Shown here piece after piece: positions 42,906 through 54,380 of a stretch of DNA of 64,000 nucleotides. A program made the position numbers and the translations under genes. The notes beneath the pieces were generated by a model. That model was not told the origin of the DNA. It ran no database searches and saw only the letters and a list, made by a program, of their open reading frames with translations. Within the stretch, counting starts at the first letter, position 1; each line of letters begins with the position of its first letter. Source of the DNA: Glebionis coronaria (Eukaryota; Streptophyta; Magnoliopsida; Asterales; Asteraceae). The stretch covers positions 78,463,235-78,527,234 of the forward strand of contig CM046876.1 of NCBI GenBank assembly GCA_025667525.1. The letters are read 5' to 3'.

Positions 42906-45900
42906 TTAAGCCGTATCACATACCGACGTTTCACTGTCAGTATGAGATCTACTAGTGTCGATAATTTTGCCACTACAGTCAAAATGTCTACCAGTAGGCA
43001 ACCATTTAGGGGTGAATCTAGGGCTACTAGGCTTAGCAAGACTTTCTGTGGACCCTACATGCGTATTTTTTGGAATATACACCTTAGCCTTAGGAGTGCG
43101 TTGTTGTTCACTAACTGACAGCTTGTAAATTCGAGTGTAACCACCATAATTCAACCCATTCATAGTCAAACCACAAGCATCATGACTAAAAGTAAAGAAA
43201 CATTTATTACATTTAGCACAAATAACTTCATATTTTTCATTCCGAATAGCAAGCTTAAAGTCATTACATTCAGAAGAATTAGGTTTCTGATTATGATTAA
43301 AAAGCGGTAAATTCCTAGGGTGTTCTTCTACTTCCACATTATTGATCTTGGGGCGACTACTTCTAAAGGCAAAAGGGACCCTATCATTCCTTGTATTGCT
43401 CGTAGGCTGTGGCCTTCTGCTCTTAGTGTAGTTGTTTATTCCTGTAGAAGAAGACACGCGTCTATTAGAATTAGCACTTTTTAAATCAATAACTTGTGGT
43501 TGAGTTATAGTGATCGGTTTTGTCCTAACGCTTGCTTTACGTTGTTTACTAGGCACAGAGAGAGAACTAACACGAAACATTCCTGGGGCAATCAAAGCAG
43601 TTTTCATTCCAGCAACCTTGAGAAAGGGTGTCACAGCAATACGAGTGGGTCCCAAGGTTGCTGGTTTCTGGATCATCGTATCCACAATCGAGCTAGGTTC
43701 AGAAGTCTTATCATTTAACAAGGCCTTTAACTTACAGTTCTCACAGATTTTATCAATAAGTTTGTGATAGACAGACTTACTTTGTTCAACAACCCGCTTA
43801 TATGAAACAACAACAGATTCTAAATCTGCAATCTTAGCCTTAAGCTTCTGAACATTACCACCACTAGCACTCTCTAACCCTGATGAGGCCAAATTCGTTT
43901 CCGAAACCCCTCCTAACTGAGCCTGCAACCGTGCGATTGTTTGTTGCATTTCATTGTAAGCTTTTTCATACGAAATCTTGTCATATTTGCATTCATCACA
44001 TTTTTTGACAAATTTATTCCAAAGATCGGTTAATTCTTTATCCTTTTTAATGACATAAGATTCCATTTTCTCTTTCATAAGATCAAGCTCAGTTTGGAGG
44101 TTTTCATTATGCGACATAGAGGTACCTAACTCAACAGGGCTACTATCAATACAATCACGAGCTTTAGAGACGTGTTCAAGATTGTTTTCCAAAACTTTGA
44201 TTTTATCAAGAGATTCATCAGCTTCCTTCGTCAATGATTTAAAGTCTTCAACAAAGTTGGCTAATTCTTTTAGAAAAGCGTTTTCCAAATTTCCTAACCG
44301 AGCATCAACTTGATTAATAATCGGATTAATATCGTTTTGAAGAATTTTCTGAACCTCAATCTGAACAGGTGATGTAAAAGTACCTCCAGTTATTTTGAAT
44401 TAACAACACGTTTAAGGATGACAAAGTTATCTTTAAGCTCGTTTAGAAATCGGCGAGTGATACTCGGTTTAGGAGGGTCATCAGACAATTCCTCACTTGG
44501 TAGCAAAAGCATTTCAGTACTCGTTTTAGACCGAACAAAAACAGTTGGAGGATTAACTTTCGGATAATAAACGGGTATCACTTCTTTATCAAGCTTTTTC
44601 ATTCTTAAACGAGTCTCTACAGCAAGTTCAATAGTTTCCTCGGAATCATGCACACTAGGAGGATCATGCTCATCAGAAAATAGCACACTACCATTATATA
44701 AAGTTTCATTAGTGGCCTGAACTTGCTTAAGGTATCCGGGATTAGGGGGAAGGGGACAACCTAAAGCCAATTTGTATCGAGTGTAATTTATCTCATTCAC
44801 TTTTGGTGCGAGCATATTTATCGTCTGCATAGTTTGGCCACGTTTTACTAAAAGGTTTTCTAATTCTCTAATCCTATCCTGAGCTTTTCAAAAGTCTTCA
44901 AGAAGCCCATCTTCTCAAATTTTGAAATCATGTTTCAGCTTTTTTTGTTCTTCTTTTAAATCTAAAATAATAGATTTTTCAGTTGAAAGCTGTTTATTAA
45001 GAGAAGTGATTTCATCATTCAATTCGCTTATCTTTTTAGCACTACTTAAGTGTAAGGCATTTAATTTCTTAGTGGTGCATTTTTCTTGATAAACCGACGT
45101 AACATGAGCTTGTTCAAGTTCCTTGATTTTAGCATGATGAATCTCAAAACTTTTCTCCCGTTCCTTATATCCCGCAAGCTCAGTGGTCAATTTGGCATTA
45201 GTTTCTCTAAACTTATTATTAACCACTGTAGCATGATCTACATCCTTAGCAAGCTTATCAAATAGAGATTTATAATACGCATGTGTCTCATCAGGAAGGG
45301 TTGTAGGCTGAGCAACTTGATCCACACTAAGGTCCACACTAGGCTCATTCGAAATAATATTACTATTATTCGTTTGATCCTCGTGTGTCTCAATGTAGGG
45401 CTCAAGCATCTCAGTATACTATTCCTCCTGATTAGACATATTATATATATCATTATCATCAAAACTTGGGTGTACCTCAGAGGGACCGTTTGAATCATAG
45501 ACGGGAGCTTTGTCATCATGCATTCTTGAGGTTGATGCTTGCTGTAAGTTTGCCATCAAGATGTAGTTGGCATTCACCTCTTCTTCCTCGTCATATTCTG
45601 CAGCAGAAGCCATAAGATCAAATTCCTCAGCTTGAAGTGGAATCCATGCCTCTTCCTTTTGTGCTATGAGAAGCTGAGTCTGAAGATAAGCAGCATCCCT
45701 CTTCTTTTTGGCTGTGCAATCTCTAGCATAATGACCAAATCCCCTGCAGTTGCAGCACTGAACCTGACGATTGTTGTTTCCATTTCCCGTACCAGTATTC
45801 TCACCCCTTGCAGCCATAATGTTTCCCATCTGGTTACCAACCGCTGGCACAACTATTAACCCATTCTGATTACCCATATTCGAAACACCCGGATTTTGAC

Positions 45901-47063
45901 CATGGTTTTGACCATACTGATTTCCTGCATTGCCAACGGTCTGCCCAGCATTCTGACCATATTGTTGAAACTGAGTCCTCGTGTTTCCAACAACTACCAA
46001 TTGGCGATCTTGATTCGCATTCATGAATGGTTGAGCAATCTTCCTATTTCTAGTGTTCGAGGAGATTCTCTGATTGTTGTTGGTGGGGTTAATGGTGAAT
46101 TTAAATGCCTTTGCAAGTAGGGCAAGACCAGTATTAATAGCATGAGTAGGATCGGTGATGTCATCAAAATAGGCAATGGTTGTTGTAAGTAATTCATAGC
46201 AGCAGGATGTTGATATCCATAAGCGGTGAGTTGTTGTTGTTGTTGTTGTTGTTCTGGCAGGTAGTTACTTGATGAGGGTTGATGGTAGGGTACCATGGGA
46301 TATGACATAGATGATGGAGAGTTTTCCATAAAAGCCAATGGATCTTGTGTCTTGGCACGTATTTCTGCCCTAACTTCGTTAGCTTCATCTTGATTCATCT
46401 TCAAATAGTCATAAACTTGAGTGTAGTCCATGACATGAAGATCCTTGGTTTGATTGACAAGAGTGACATATCGTGACCATTCAGAAGGAAGATTATCAAG
46501 AAATTTGATGTTGGCAGCAATTTGTGCAGGTTCATGTTTGTTTCTTCTAAGATGGTTCATGAGGGTTTAAAACTGATGATAATAAGGTTCAATTTGTTCC
46601 CCTTCAGTAGACGTAAATTTCTCCCATTCACGAAGCAACTTAGTTTCCTTTTCTTGTAAACCGATTTCACCGCCCTTCATCATTTTCTGAATCCTAAGCC
46701 ACATCTCGTGTGCGGTTTCACAACTATCGACAGCAGCATAAACATCTTCAGGAAGTCCCATAAGAATGACTTGAATTGCTTGATCATTAGTGTCGAGTTG
46801 TTTGGATTCAGCTTCAGTTAATTCTTCATCCGTTTGCTCATGACTAGAGTCAGCCATTGGTTAGCATTCGTAGGATCTCCAGGCACAATAATTGTTCTTC
46901 TAACATACGGACCCTTTTGAATCGAGTTGACAATCAACTTTCCCAGAGGCTTACATTTTGCATAACGAAGGAGACGACTAGCCCATATAGTGTAGTTCTC
47001 CTTGGTAAGCATGGGTGGACGATTCTCAGTACCCGCAGCATAAATATCTTGTTGAGTCGTCAT
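42906..47063 (-). pseudogene. Copia B gag with coiled-coil extension, broken
   Basis: Starts at ATG 47063 (MTTQQDIYAAGTENRPP) with the DUF4219/UBN2-like copia gag (YTIWASRLLRYAKC, AIQVILMGLPEDVYAAV, TLVNQTKDLHVMDY). A Gln-rich stretch (46210-46250) and a zinc knuckle CCNCRGFGHYARDC (near 45718-45760) follow. Downstream is a long helical, heptad-like region (45409-43700) and a basic linker ending before protease. Breaks: a frameshift near 46860, TAA near 46567, a frameshift near 46024, and stops near 45419, 44880, 44390 and 44288. The knuckle is intact (CX2CX4HX4C). Confidence 0.78.
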
Positions 47064-48009
47064 CGTAGAAGTCGTGTGAACAACAGGATCTCAATTCGTA
47101 GAAAGCGTGTGATGATGTTGAAATTTTGAAACTTCCGATTTTTTTTTCAGTCCGACAATAAATTCCTCAGTCCGACAAAACGGTAAGCTAAAAAAAATTG
47201 TGTATCGCCAAATTTTGAAATTGAGTTCGAGATAGCCAAAAACTAGTAGGGAAAAAAATTGATTTTACTTGACCTAAAAATTTTAACTCGTGTAAACTAT
47301 GTTCCGAGACTAGTCTAGATGGTGGCTAAGACTAAAAATTACTCAAACAAAATTTCCATCGGAATGCCCATCGGAAAATTCTATCGGAATGTCCCTCTAT
47401 CGGAATGTCCCTCTATCGGAATGTCCCTCTATCGGAATGTCCCTCTATCGGAATGTCCTTCGATCGGAATGATGGATCTGTCGGAATGTTGCTTGTATCG
47501 GAATGTCTAGATCGGAATGTCACCCTATCTGAATATGGGACCTGTCGGAATGATGACCTATCAGAATGTGTACCCGTCGGAATATCTAGATCGCAATATA
47601 GCTAAATCAAATTGGACAGAGTAACGACTCACAAATCCCTTAAGACCGTCGGAATCCTAGATCGCAATGTACGATCGGAATGTCACGTCGGAATAAGGTA
47701 TCGAAATCCTTAGATCGCAAAGTAGAAACTAGTGGTTATTGCGATCTGGCCTCACTCCCTTTGTATTTTCCGATGGTGATACTTGCAAGAAATTCAGAAT
47801 GATGAAAAAACAAGAAATTTCTCAATTTTTGATCTAAAAGACTTGTGTTTTAGCCAAAATCAAGATGCCCAAATCACTACTACACGATTTAAAGAAGGTA
47901 TACGACTTAGAAACACAAACAAACACGAAAATATTTTGATGTTTTGACAAAAAACAATCAAAATCACACGAAATGCTTAAATACGAATCCCTTGGCGAAT
48001 GATACCACT
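47064..48009 (-). other. Copia B untranslated leader
   Basis: Sequence between primer binding site and gag on the minus strand, non-coding. It carries the TTCCGAT array at 47354-47705. On plus, TGATACCA at 48000-48007 is the complement of the copia primer binding core TGGTATCA and lies two bases from the LTR end. Confidence 0.75.
47354..47705 (-). repeat. TTCCGAT motif array in the copia B leader
   Basis: About 20 copies of ATCGGAAT or close variants (ATTCCGAT on the coding strand). Five form a perfect or near-perfect 16-bp tandem run from 47385 to 47464 (CGGAATGTCCCTCTAT on plus); the rest are spaced 12-30 bp. Some copies have decayed to ATCGCAAT. Confidence 0.85.
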
Positions 48010-48371
48010 TGTTGGAATGATTCACACGACTATTTAGGATATAGAAATGAAGAACAAGATTAAACCAAAAAAAGAAAGATTAGATTAGATGAAGGAAAAG
48101 AGAAAAACAAAAGTTGTGAAATCCTAGTGAGAGAAACACATACGTTTCTCTCTCTATAAACAATGGAACGGAAACACACACACAAATGAGGCTTAGGAGG
48201 CCTTTTATACTAAGTAGTAAGTGTTTAGGAGGCCTTCCTCATTTGTGTGTTCGGGACTAATTCCCGTTACATAAACATTAATAACTAAGAGCTCTCGACA
48301 CCGTTGAATAGTACTTTTCACGAGCTTCGCAATGGTATATTATATGACCATCACTTTAAATACGGCTAACA
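48010..48371 (-). repeat. Copia B 5' LTR
   Basis: 362 bp. On plus it runs from TGTTGGAATGATTC to GGCTAACA, giving TGTT...AACA ends. It lies beside the primer binding site, so it is the 5' LTR. Confidence 0.86.
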
Positions 48372-48526
48372 AAAATTATATCAATAAAATACATTTGAAA
48401 CTAAATCTATTTATATATTTTCCATCAAGTATCATATAGCATAAAAAAATTATTTTGAGTCAAAGTTAAGAAGCAAAGACTTAAAAAATCAAAGTGAACA
48501 TTTAATAAAGAAGAGAGCGAGTAGTA
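48372..48526 (+). mobile_element. Stowaway-like MITE, right half
   Basis: Starts with the AAAAT target duplication and ends with the inverted terminal repeat (GTGAACATTTAATAAAG, then GAGCGAGTAG) before TA at 48525-48526. Its reverse complement aligns with the left end at 27414 over the segment containing TGTTCAC. Confidence 0.7.
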
Positions 48527-49147
48527 CAATTCTTAAGCCACTTTATGCAAAGTCTCACATAAGTTCATATGCAAGTATTCAAACACTTGTTAAGGTATTT
48601 ATTAAATTCTCTAGGTCAAGGGATTTTCCTAGCTAATGATTTAGTAGTATAATTGACTACTTTTTGTGAAAGTGATTGTGCTAGTTGTCCTATGACAAAG
48701 AGGTCAACCACTAGTTATTGTATTTTAATTGATCAGTCTCTTATTTCTTGGAAGTCTAAAAATCAAGTTGTGATGTCAAGGTCATTTGTAGAGGCTGAGT
48801 ATAGAGCAATGACTTTGACTTGCTGTGAAGTCACTGGGTCAGTATCTTTGCTCAAAGATTTAGGGTCTAAAAGATTTAAGTCAAGTTGATTTCAAGTGTG
48901 ACAACAAAGATGTATTGTATAATCTTTTCTTCCACGCCAGAATCAAACACATTGCCATTGATTATCAATATGTAAGAGATCAGGTCCAAAGTGGTGACGC
49001 TCTACCTTCCTATGTGTCACCTATGTCAAAGTTAGCTGATGTATTCACCAAGGTTCTTTCAGATGATCAACACCATCATTCTCTATTCAAGTTGAGACTT
49101 TACATTTCTTCCAACACACCACTTGAGGGTCAGTGTGAAAGAGGTGG
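48527..49147 (+). pseudogene. Copia C RT end and RNase H, truncated and broken
   Basis: Fragment of a third copia lineage (Ale/Retrofit-like by recall). It shows the RT tail (FKHLLRYLLNSLGQGIFL, 48575-48630), then RNase H with FCESDCASCPMTKRSTTSY, LISWKSKNQVVMSRS, AEYRAMTLTCCEV and LADVFTKVLSDDQHHHSL. The Asp of the first RNase H motif (usually SDWAG) is kept. A frameshift near 48880 and stops near 48650 break it. The upstream part is absent across the MITE. Confidence 0.75.
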
Positions 49148-49385
49148 TGTTTGAGGGCCAATGTGAAATAGGTGATAATGGATAACTACAAGGACTAAAG
49201 ATGTAACCTGTAATAGTTCAAGGTTTTATTTGTATTTATTTTATATTTTTATTCTTAGTTGTTTAACATCTTTTCCAGCTTTCCTCTTTGTATTAAAACA
49301 CTTTTAATATCTCATTTCCAATTATGCAATCACTTTAACTTTATATATGTGTATGTATGTTCCTTCATTTTCATTATTGTTAACA
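49148..49385 (+). repeat. Possible copia C 3' LTR
   Basis: After the purine-rich AAAGAGGTGG, sequence from TGTTTGAGGG to TTGTTAACA has TGTT...AACA ends and is AT-rich without genes, as expected for a short copia LTR. No partner LTR remains, so the boundaries are tentative. Confidence 0.35.
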
Positions 49386-49629
49386 ATGACTTTTGGTGAC
49401 CATATGCAATGCCAACCAATAGATCCTATTACACGTGTAAACTAATTTTTTTCATATAAAATAGTTATTTGGCTTATATATATTAATGTTATACGCATTT
49501 ATATATAAAAAGATGGGGAGAATACTTATATTCTCTGTTCAACACAAGAGAACCCGAGAGATGCAAAGAAGTTGTGGACTATTGGGAGGACTACCACTAC
49601 TCTAGGACCAGCCAGGCGGAAGCGAGGAT
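49386..49629. other. Short AT-rich spacer before the RTE LINE
   Basis: No gene or repeat recognised. Confidence 0.4.
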
Positions 49630-51015
49630 TTCCTTATGAAAGATGGGAAGAAATAAAGCCATGGGTCTACACCAAATACCCATAGAAACTCGAAGAATCA
49701 AGGGGTGATGTTATTTTCTTGTTAACTTGTCTCTTCAATTAGATCTTCACTAACGCGAAGATGCTTGCAGAGATGAGACTTAGTAAACTCATCCCAATCT
49801 TCAAAAACAAAGGTGATTGCGCAACTTTGCAGCAACTATAAGGGTATTAAACTTCTTGGTCACACCATAAAGCTTTGGATGAGAGTGATCGAGATAAAGC
49901 CGCAAAAAAAGACTTTGGTATTTGAGAACCAGTTTGCTTTTATGGACGAGCGATCTTCAGTCGAGCCAATACACCTTATTAGAAGCCTTATGGAGAAGTA
50001 CATGGAGAGGAAAAGATACATATATATGGTTTTCCTATATCTAGAAAATGCGTATGATAGTGTACTAGGAGAGTTGATTTGGAAGACCTTAATTGATAAA
50101 GTTGCGTCAAGAAGATACATTAGGGTTATTAGGGATATTATGATGGTGCGAAAACCTGTACAGACCTATATTAGAAACACATAATTTTTCCATGTGGAAG
50201 TAGGGCTCCACCCGAGATCAACATTTAGCCCTTATCTATTTGATTTATCCTTGATCAGACGAAATTATGTTAGTCTCAGAATCAACGGAAGGTTTAAAGA
50301 ACAAACTTAACAACTAGAGAGAAGTGTTAGAGGATAACGGCTTAAGGGCCGTCCGAGATAAGACTCATATATAAGATATGACTTGAGTATCGCCATGATC
50401 GAACATATTGAAGACATGTATATTTATATTGGAGACAAGATCCTACGACCCAAAGAGTCTTTTAGATATCTTGGATCGGTATTGTACAAATTTTGGAGGT
50501 TTGACGATGATGTATGCCATCGTATTAAAAATACATATAGGAATTGGAGAGTGTCCTCAAGAGTACTTTGTGATTGAAAGGTCCTTCATAAGATGAAGGG
50601 AAACTTTTTACAGAGTCGCTATAAAACCTGCCATGTTGTATGGGTTAGAGTGTTGGCCTATTACGAAAACTCTTGCTAACAAGGTAGAAGTGGTGGAAGT
50701 AAGAATGCTAAGGTGGAATTGTGGTAAAACTATGCATAACATGATCCCTAATGGGGTGTATAGAGCCCTACTTAAAGTCGAGACCATCATCAACAAGATG
50801 AAGAAAGGACGGTTGAGGTGGTTCAGACATGTCATGAGAAGACCACAGTCAACACCCGTTAGGAGATTGGAAGCTTTGGTAGTCGAGGACTTGAGAAGGA
50901 GGGGTAGACCAAAACTTAGGTGGGAGGATAGAGTGAAAATCTACATGAATGAGCTTCTCTTATCCGAGGAAGTGACCTCTGATAGGAATGAGTAGAGATC
51001 TAAAATTAGATTAGT
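49630..51015 (+). pseudogene. RTE-type LINE reverse transcriptase fragment, degraded
   Basis: Pieces of a non-LTR reverse transcriptase in several frames. They include RNKAMG near 49650, SKLIPIFKNKGDCATL near 49785-49835, a fragment with ENQFAFMDERSSVEPIHLIRS, then MVFLYLENAYDSVLGELIW (the first catalytic region; family members have an Asp where Tyr or Leu stands here). The thumb and C-terminal part are LRPKESFRYLGSVLY, MLYGLECWPITKTL, VRMLRWNCGKTM, LRWFRHVMRR and RRGRPKLRWED, ending at TAG 50993-50995. The central catalytic region (about 50185-50380) is badly decayed. The order matches plant RTE elements. Confidence 0.75.
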
Positions 51016-51363
51016 TGGGTAGATGGTAGATTTAGTGTTGGCCCTGCTTGTTTCCTTGTTTCTTTGCTCTTGGTGGATTGCATCTTTACCCCTTTTGTTG
51101 GAATTTGATTTATGTTTATTTTCCCTTTTATGTTTACCTGCTTTATTGCCGTTGCTTCTATTTTCCAGGTTGGTTCTTTTGCCTTGCTTGTTTTTGATTG
51201 ATTTGTATGATGTGCTTGTCTTAAGGGGTTAAATTGTAGGCATAGAGGGGAATTGGTTTCAGTTTTGCTGATGGCTTTTTAGGTGCCTTGATGTCCCAAT
51301 CTATGCTTGTTTTAGTATGTCTTATGCTCGTCATGTGTCGCTTGCCTCGTCGTGTTTTTGTTG
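51016..51363 (+). other. Probable 3' region of the RTE LINE, left part
   Basis: T- and G-rich sequence directly downstream of the reverse transcriptase. A 69-codon hydrophobic frame (51023-51232) is probably a by-product of the T-rich composition. Copia D interrupts it at 51364; the other half continues at 63609. Confidence 0.45.
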
Positions 51364-52227
51364 TGAAAATACCTTAATATGACAATTGTCGAAACTATAA
51401 TTCGTATAAACACACAACAAAATACTTTTTAAATGTGTAATGCTTTATTAACTGTTATAAACAAAGTATTACAAAGTGCTATGAATACACCCGTTGAATG
51501 ACAATAAGAAATGAACCCTAGAACAAGTAAACTTGATTTGAGACTCAAGTTTACAAGGGAACCAATGAGACGCTGGTAGACAGCTGAGGGCTCAGTGGTT
51601 CCAAAGTGAGAAAGAACTTAGATAATTTATCCAAGCACAAGGGTTGCCTTAACTCTTCTTTCTCACTCCTATTTATAGTGGTACGAGGTTGCTTCCTTAG
51701 TGGGAGTAGTTGATATGTGTCATCTTCTGAATGGAAGAGTACAACGTATTAAATGCATGTCCAAATCGAGACATACCTTTAAACAACTTTAGATGAACAG
51801 TTCTGCCAACTGTTCACCTTTTGTCCCACTAGGTCGTACTAGGTTTTATCTTGAATCTCTTGTTTTGTCCCGCTCAAAACACTTAGTAGATTCTCCCGCC
51901 TAAACTATAAAGGATTGGAAAAGCTTTGCTTGTATCAGACTTCTAGGGTTCTTAAGTGATATCTGAGTATTGTCAACTCAGAGATCCTTGAACACCAGCA
52001 CATTCCTTCTACATCCCAACTATCCATAATCGCTGGTGAGTATGATTTCAGATTTTCTTCGACTTCTCTGACGTTGTCTTTGACTTGAATGTTCCTGGTG
52101 TGCTAGTTGAGGCTTTTCCTTCCACTGGTCTGGTCTCTGTCGCTGGTCCTCTCAGCGATTAGTAAAACTTAGTCTAATTTAAACAAATCTAGACTGGGCC
52201 ATAGTTAAAACTTTCATTGGCCCAACA
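51364..52227 (-). repeat. Copia D 3' LTR
   Basis: 864 bp; on plus from TGAAAATACC to GGCCCAACA. Next to it at 52228-52240 stands ATCTCCCCCTATT, the complement of a polypurine tract (AATAGGGGGAGAT). Confidence 0.82.
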
Positions 52228-52522
52228 ATCTCCCCCTATTTGTTTATAAATTATACTAAGTCTAAAATTATTGTAAGTGAGTACACAGCTTCTTCTTACA
52301 CATAATTTAACAAACATACCTCATAGTTTTATTAGACATAAAGAACCTAGTCTATTACAAGAACACCCAGTAGTGTAAACATAAAACAAAATTAAAGGTT
52401 CTTCAGCGATCGAGGCCTTGATCACAGATTCTCTGAGCTTCAACTTTATTACTCCTAGAGTTAATGATCAGCTCAACTTTAAACTCAAAATCATCAGCTA
52501 ATTTGCAGTTCCTTAGGATGCC
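52228..52522 (-). other. Copia D 3' untranslated region with polypurine tract
   Basis: Between the extra frame and the 3' LTR. Apart from the tract AATAGGGGGAGAT at 52228-52240 (minus), I see no genes or repeats. Confidence 0.6.
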
Positions 52523-54380
52523 CTATTTGAGTCTGATGAGTTGGATAGTTGACGCCAGATGTAGTTCATTCATCCGCTGAAAGCAATACTCCCAATTACC
52601 ATTCATGAAGACCATTCCTGTCTCTAGTTCTGAGTATACTTGGCCACCCACTGGTTTAGTGATCTCTTTGGGAAGAACAAGGTTTCTGTGCATTCCATCT
52701 ACAACAATATTCTTATTGACCAGCTTTTCTACCAGAGGCCCCATTAGGGTTTTCCTTTTTCTTTGTCCTTGAGATGATTGTTGTTGTGATAGTTGAGGAG
52801 GCAGAGGTACCTTCAGCTTCTTTGCAGTGTCTCTTACCCAGTTCAGCTTAGCTTGAATGTTTTTCATCATTTGGGCAGCACCAAGCCCAGTCTTCTTTTA
52901 GGCAAGAGACAGCATTTCTAACCATTAAGAGAGGCCCAGAGCTCTAAGTTTAAAGTCACTGAAGACTTTGTAGTTGGTTAGTTGGTTTTCTCTGTATAAG
53001 GTCATCACTACTCTTTTGTCTTTGTCAGTGTAACATGCGTATTTGGTGATTTGACCGGGCTCTGCTCTTTGGTCCACTATTCTCTCATATTCCTTTTGAA
53101 GGTTTCTCCTTTTAACTTCAAGTTCTTTGAGCTTATTTAGCTGAGCTTCCTTTACAGCTAGAGAGAGTAGTTTGTTTGAGCTTTTTTGCTCTTGATTTCA
53201 GCAGCTCTAATGTTTGCCAACCTCTTTTGTTCCAAAATTTGAGCCTTTGCCTGCTCTGGGGTTAGTGGTGGTTCATCAGCACTTTTAAATTTGTTCAAGT
53301 CAGAGTGCTTGGCTGTGGATCCACCTTCTTCTTGGAGGGAGTGTAGGGTTGTTTCAGGTACCTCAGTGGCAATACCTTTTCCCTTGTCCTGTGCCACCTT
53401 AGTGATGGGGTTGAAGGATCTGATGGGTTTTGGTGTTGGGATCTCTTTTGAGGGTTCTGGTTTTTTAAGTGATTGCTCCCCCTTAGGTGGAGCAGTATCT
53501 GCATCTTCTTCAGAGGTAGAGGTTGCTGAATTCTCCCCCTCAGGCATAGCGCTGGTAGAAGTTGTGCCTTATCCAGGTTTGAGGAACTTAACAAATTCTT
53601 GATTAACAAATAAGCATATTTCTTTGAGTTCCTCCTGTAATAGCTCCTTAAGAAGTTGCCTGGAAGGCTCAGATGCCTTGGCAATAGCAGCAACATTGGC
53701 TTTGACAGCTGCGGTGAGGAATGATGGCATGTATTGCTGAAGACTCTGGTTTAGAACTGCTGGGAGTTGAGTTTGCAAGGCATTTCCCGGCAGTTGCGGA
53801 AGCAGTGCAGTCATAGAGGATTCCACAGATGAAGTTAGTGAAGTCTCTAGGGTGGTGGTGAGTTCCTCAGCAGCATGAGTGAGTGTTTGTAATTCAAAGA
53901 GGATGACATCATTTGTGACTTTATGCTTGGTGATACTGATGTCTCCCCTCTTGACCCAGAGTTCCTCAGCGGCTAGTTCCTGAACATCTTTCACTCTAGG
54001 AACATGGACAAGCTTGAGGTGTTGTAAATGTTCCAAGTGTTTCATTGCCCCCAGTTCCATGACATTTGGCAGAGTGGGGAAGGGAACTAGGGTTGGTGTA
54101 CAGAGCCTCTGGTCCTATAGCTGCTTGGCAGCTAGTTCTTGAACATTTTCCATTGATGGGAAGGAAATAGGATTTAATTCAGATGTGACTTGGTCACCAT
54201 CAGCATCCATATCAGCATAGTCTGAGATGGTCAGGTCATCTTCAATGATAAAGACCTCCTCTTCTGGCATGGAGTCAATGTCTGACATGGCATCCTGATC
54301 AATGTAGGGGCTTTAGCATTATCATCACCAGCAATGGAATAGGCATCATTATTTTGTTGTTCTTCATGAAGATTATGAGC
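52523..54380 (-). pseudogene. Copia D extra post-pol frame, exon 2 (broken)
   Basis: If the intron at 54381-55229 is real, coding resumes here with AHNLHEEQQNNDAYSIAG. A one-base frameshift near 54310 leads to an acidic stretch (DIDSMPEEEVFIIEDD), a helical region, a Lys/Pro-rich linker (53547-53158) with the heptad-like LTPEQAKAQILEQKRL, and a final conserved part (52870-52523: NIVVDGMHRNLVLPKE, then FMNGNWEYCFQRMNELHLAS). Stops at 54106, 53569, 53158 and near 52905 break it. I recall very similar segments at the ends of extra frames in Asteraceae copia elements; their function is unknown. Confidence 0.65.

Larger units (their letters stand above)
27516..48371 (-). mobile_element. Copia B, minus-strand Ty1/copia element split by gypsy B
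   Basis: LTRs of about 362 bp at both ends, target duplication AAAAT, primer binding site beside the right-hand LTR and polypurine tract beside the left-hand one fix the orientation. Without the 9.1-kb gypsy B insert it is about 11.7 kb. It encodes a long gag with a coiled-coil extension, protease, integrase, RT and RNase H, recalling a family common in Asteraceae. The LTRs differ at roughly ten positions by eye (about 3%). Confidence 0.88.

Noticed and set aside
47385..47464. Five 16-bp direct repeats resembling a small CRISPR array
   Set aside because: There is no spacer between units, the host is a plant, and the run is part of a wider degenerate motif array in a copia leader.
51023..51232. 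Hydrophobic 69-codon frame resembling a small membrane protein (similarly 63598-63970)
   Set aside because: T-rich LINE 3' sequence gives Leu/Phe/Val codons in any frame; there is no conserved motif and the context is non-coding.
51359..51363. TGTTG / GCTTG as the target duplication of copia D
   Set aside because: Only three of five bases agree, too weak to call a duplication.
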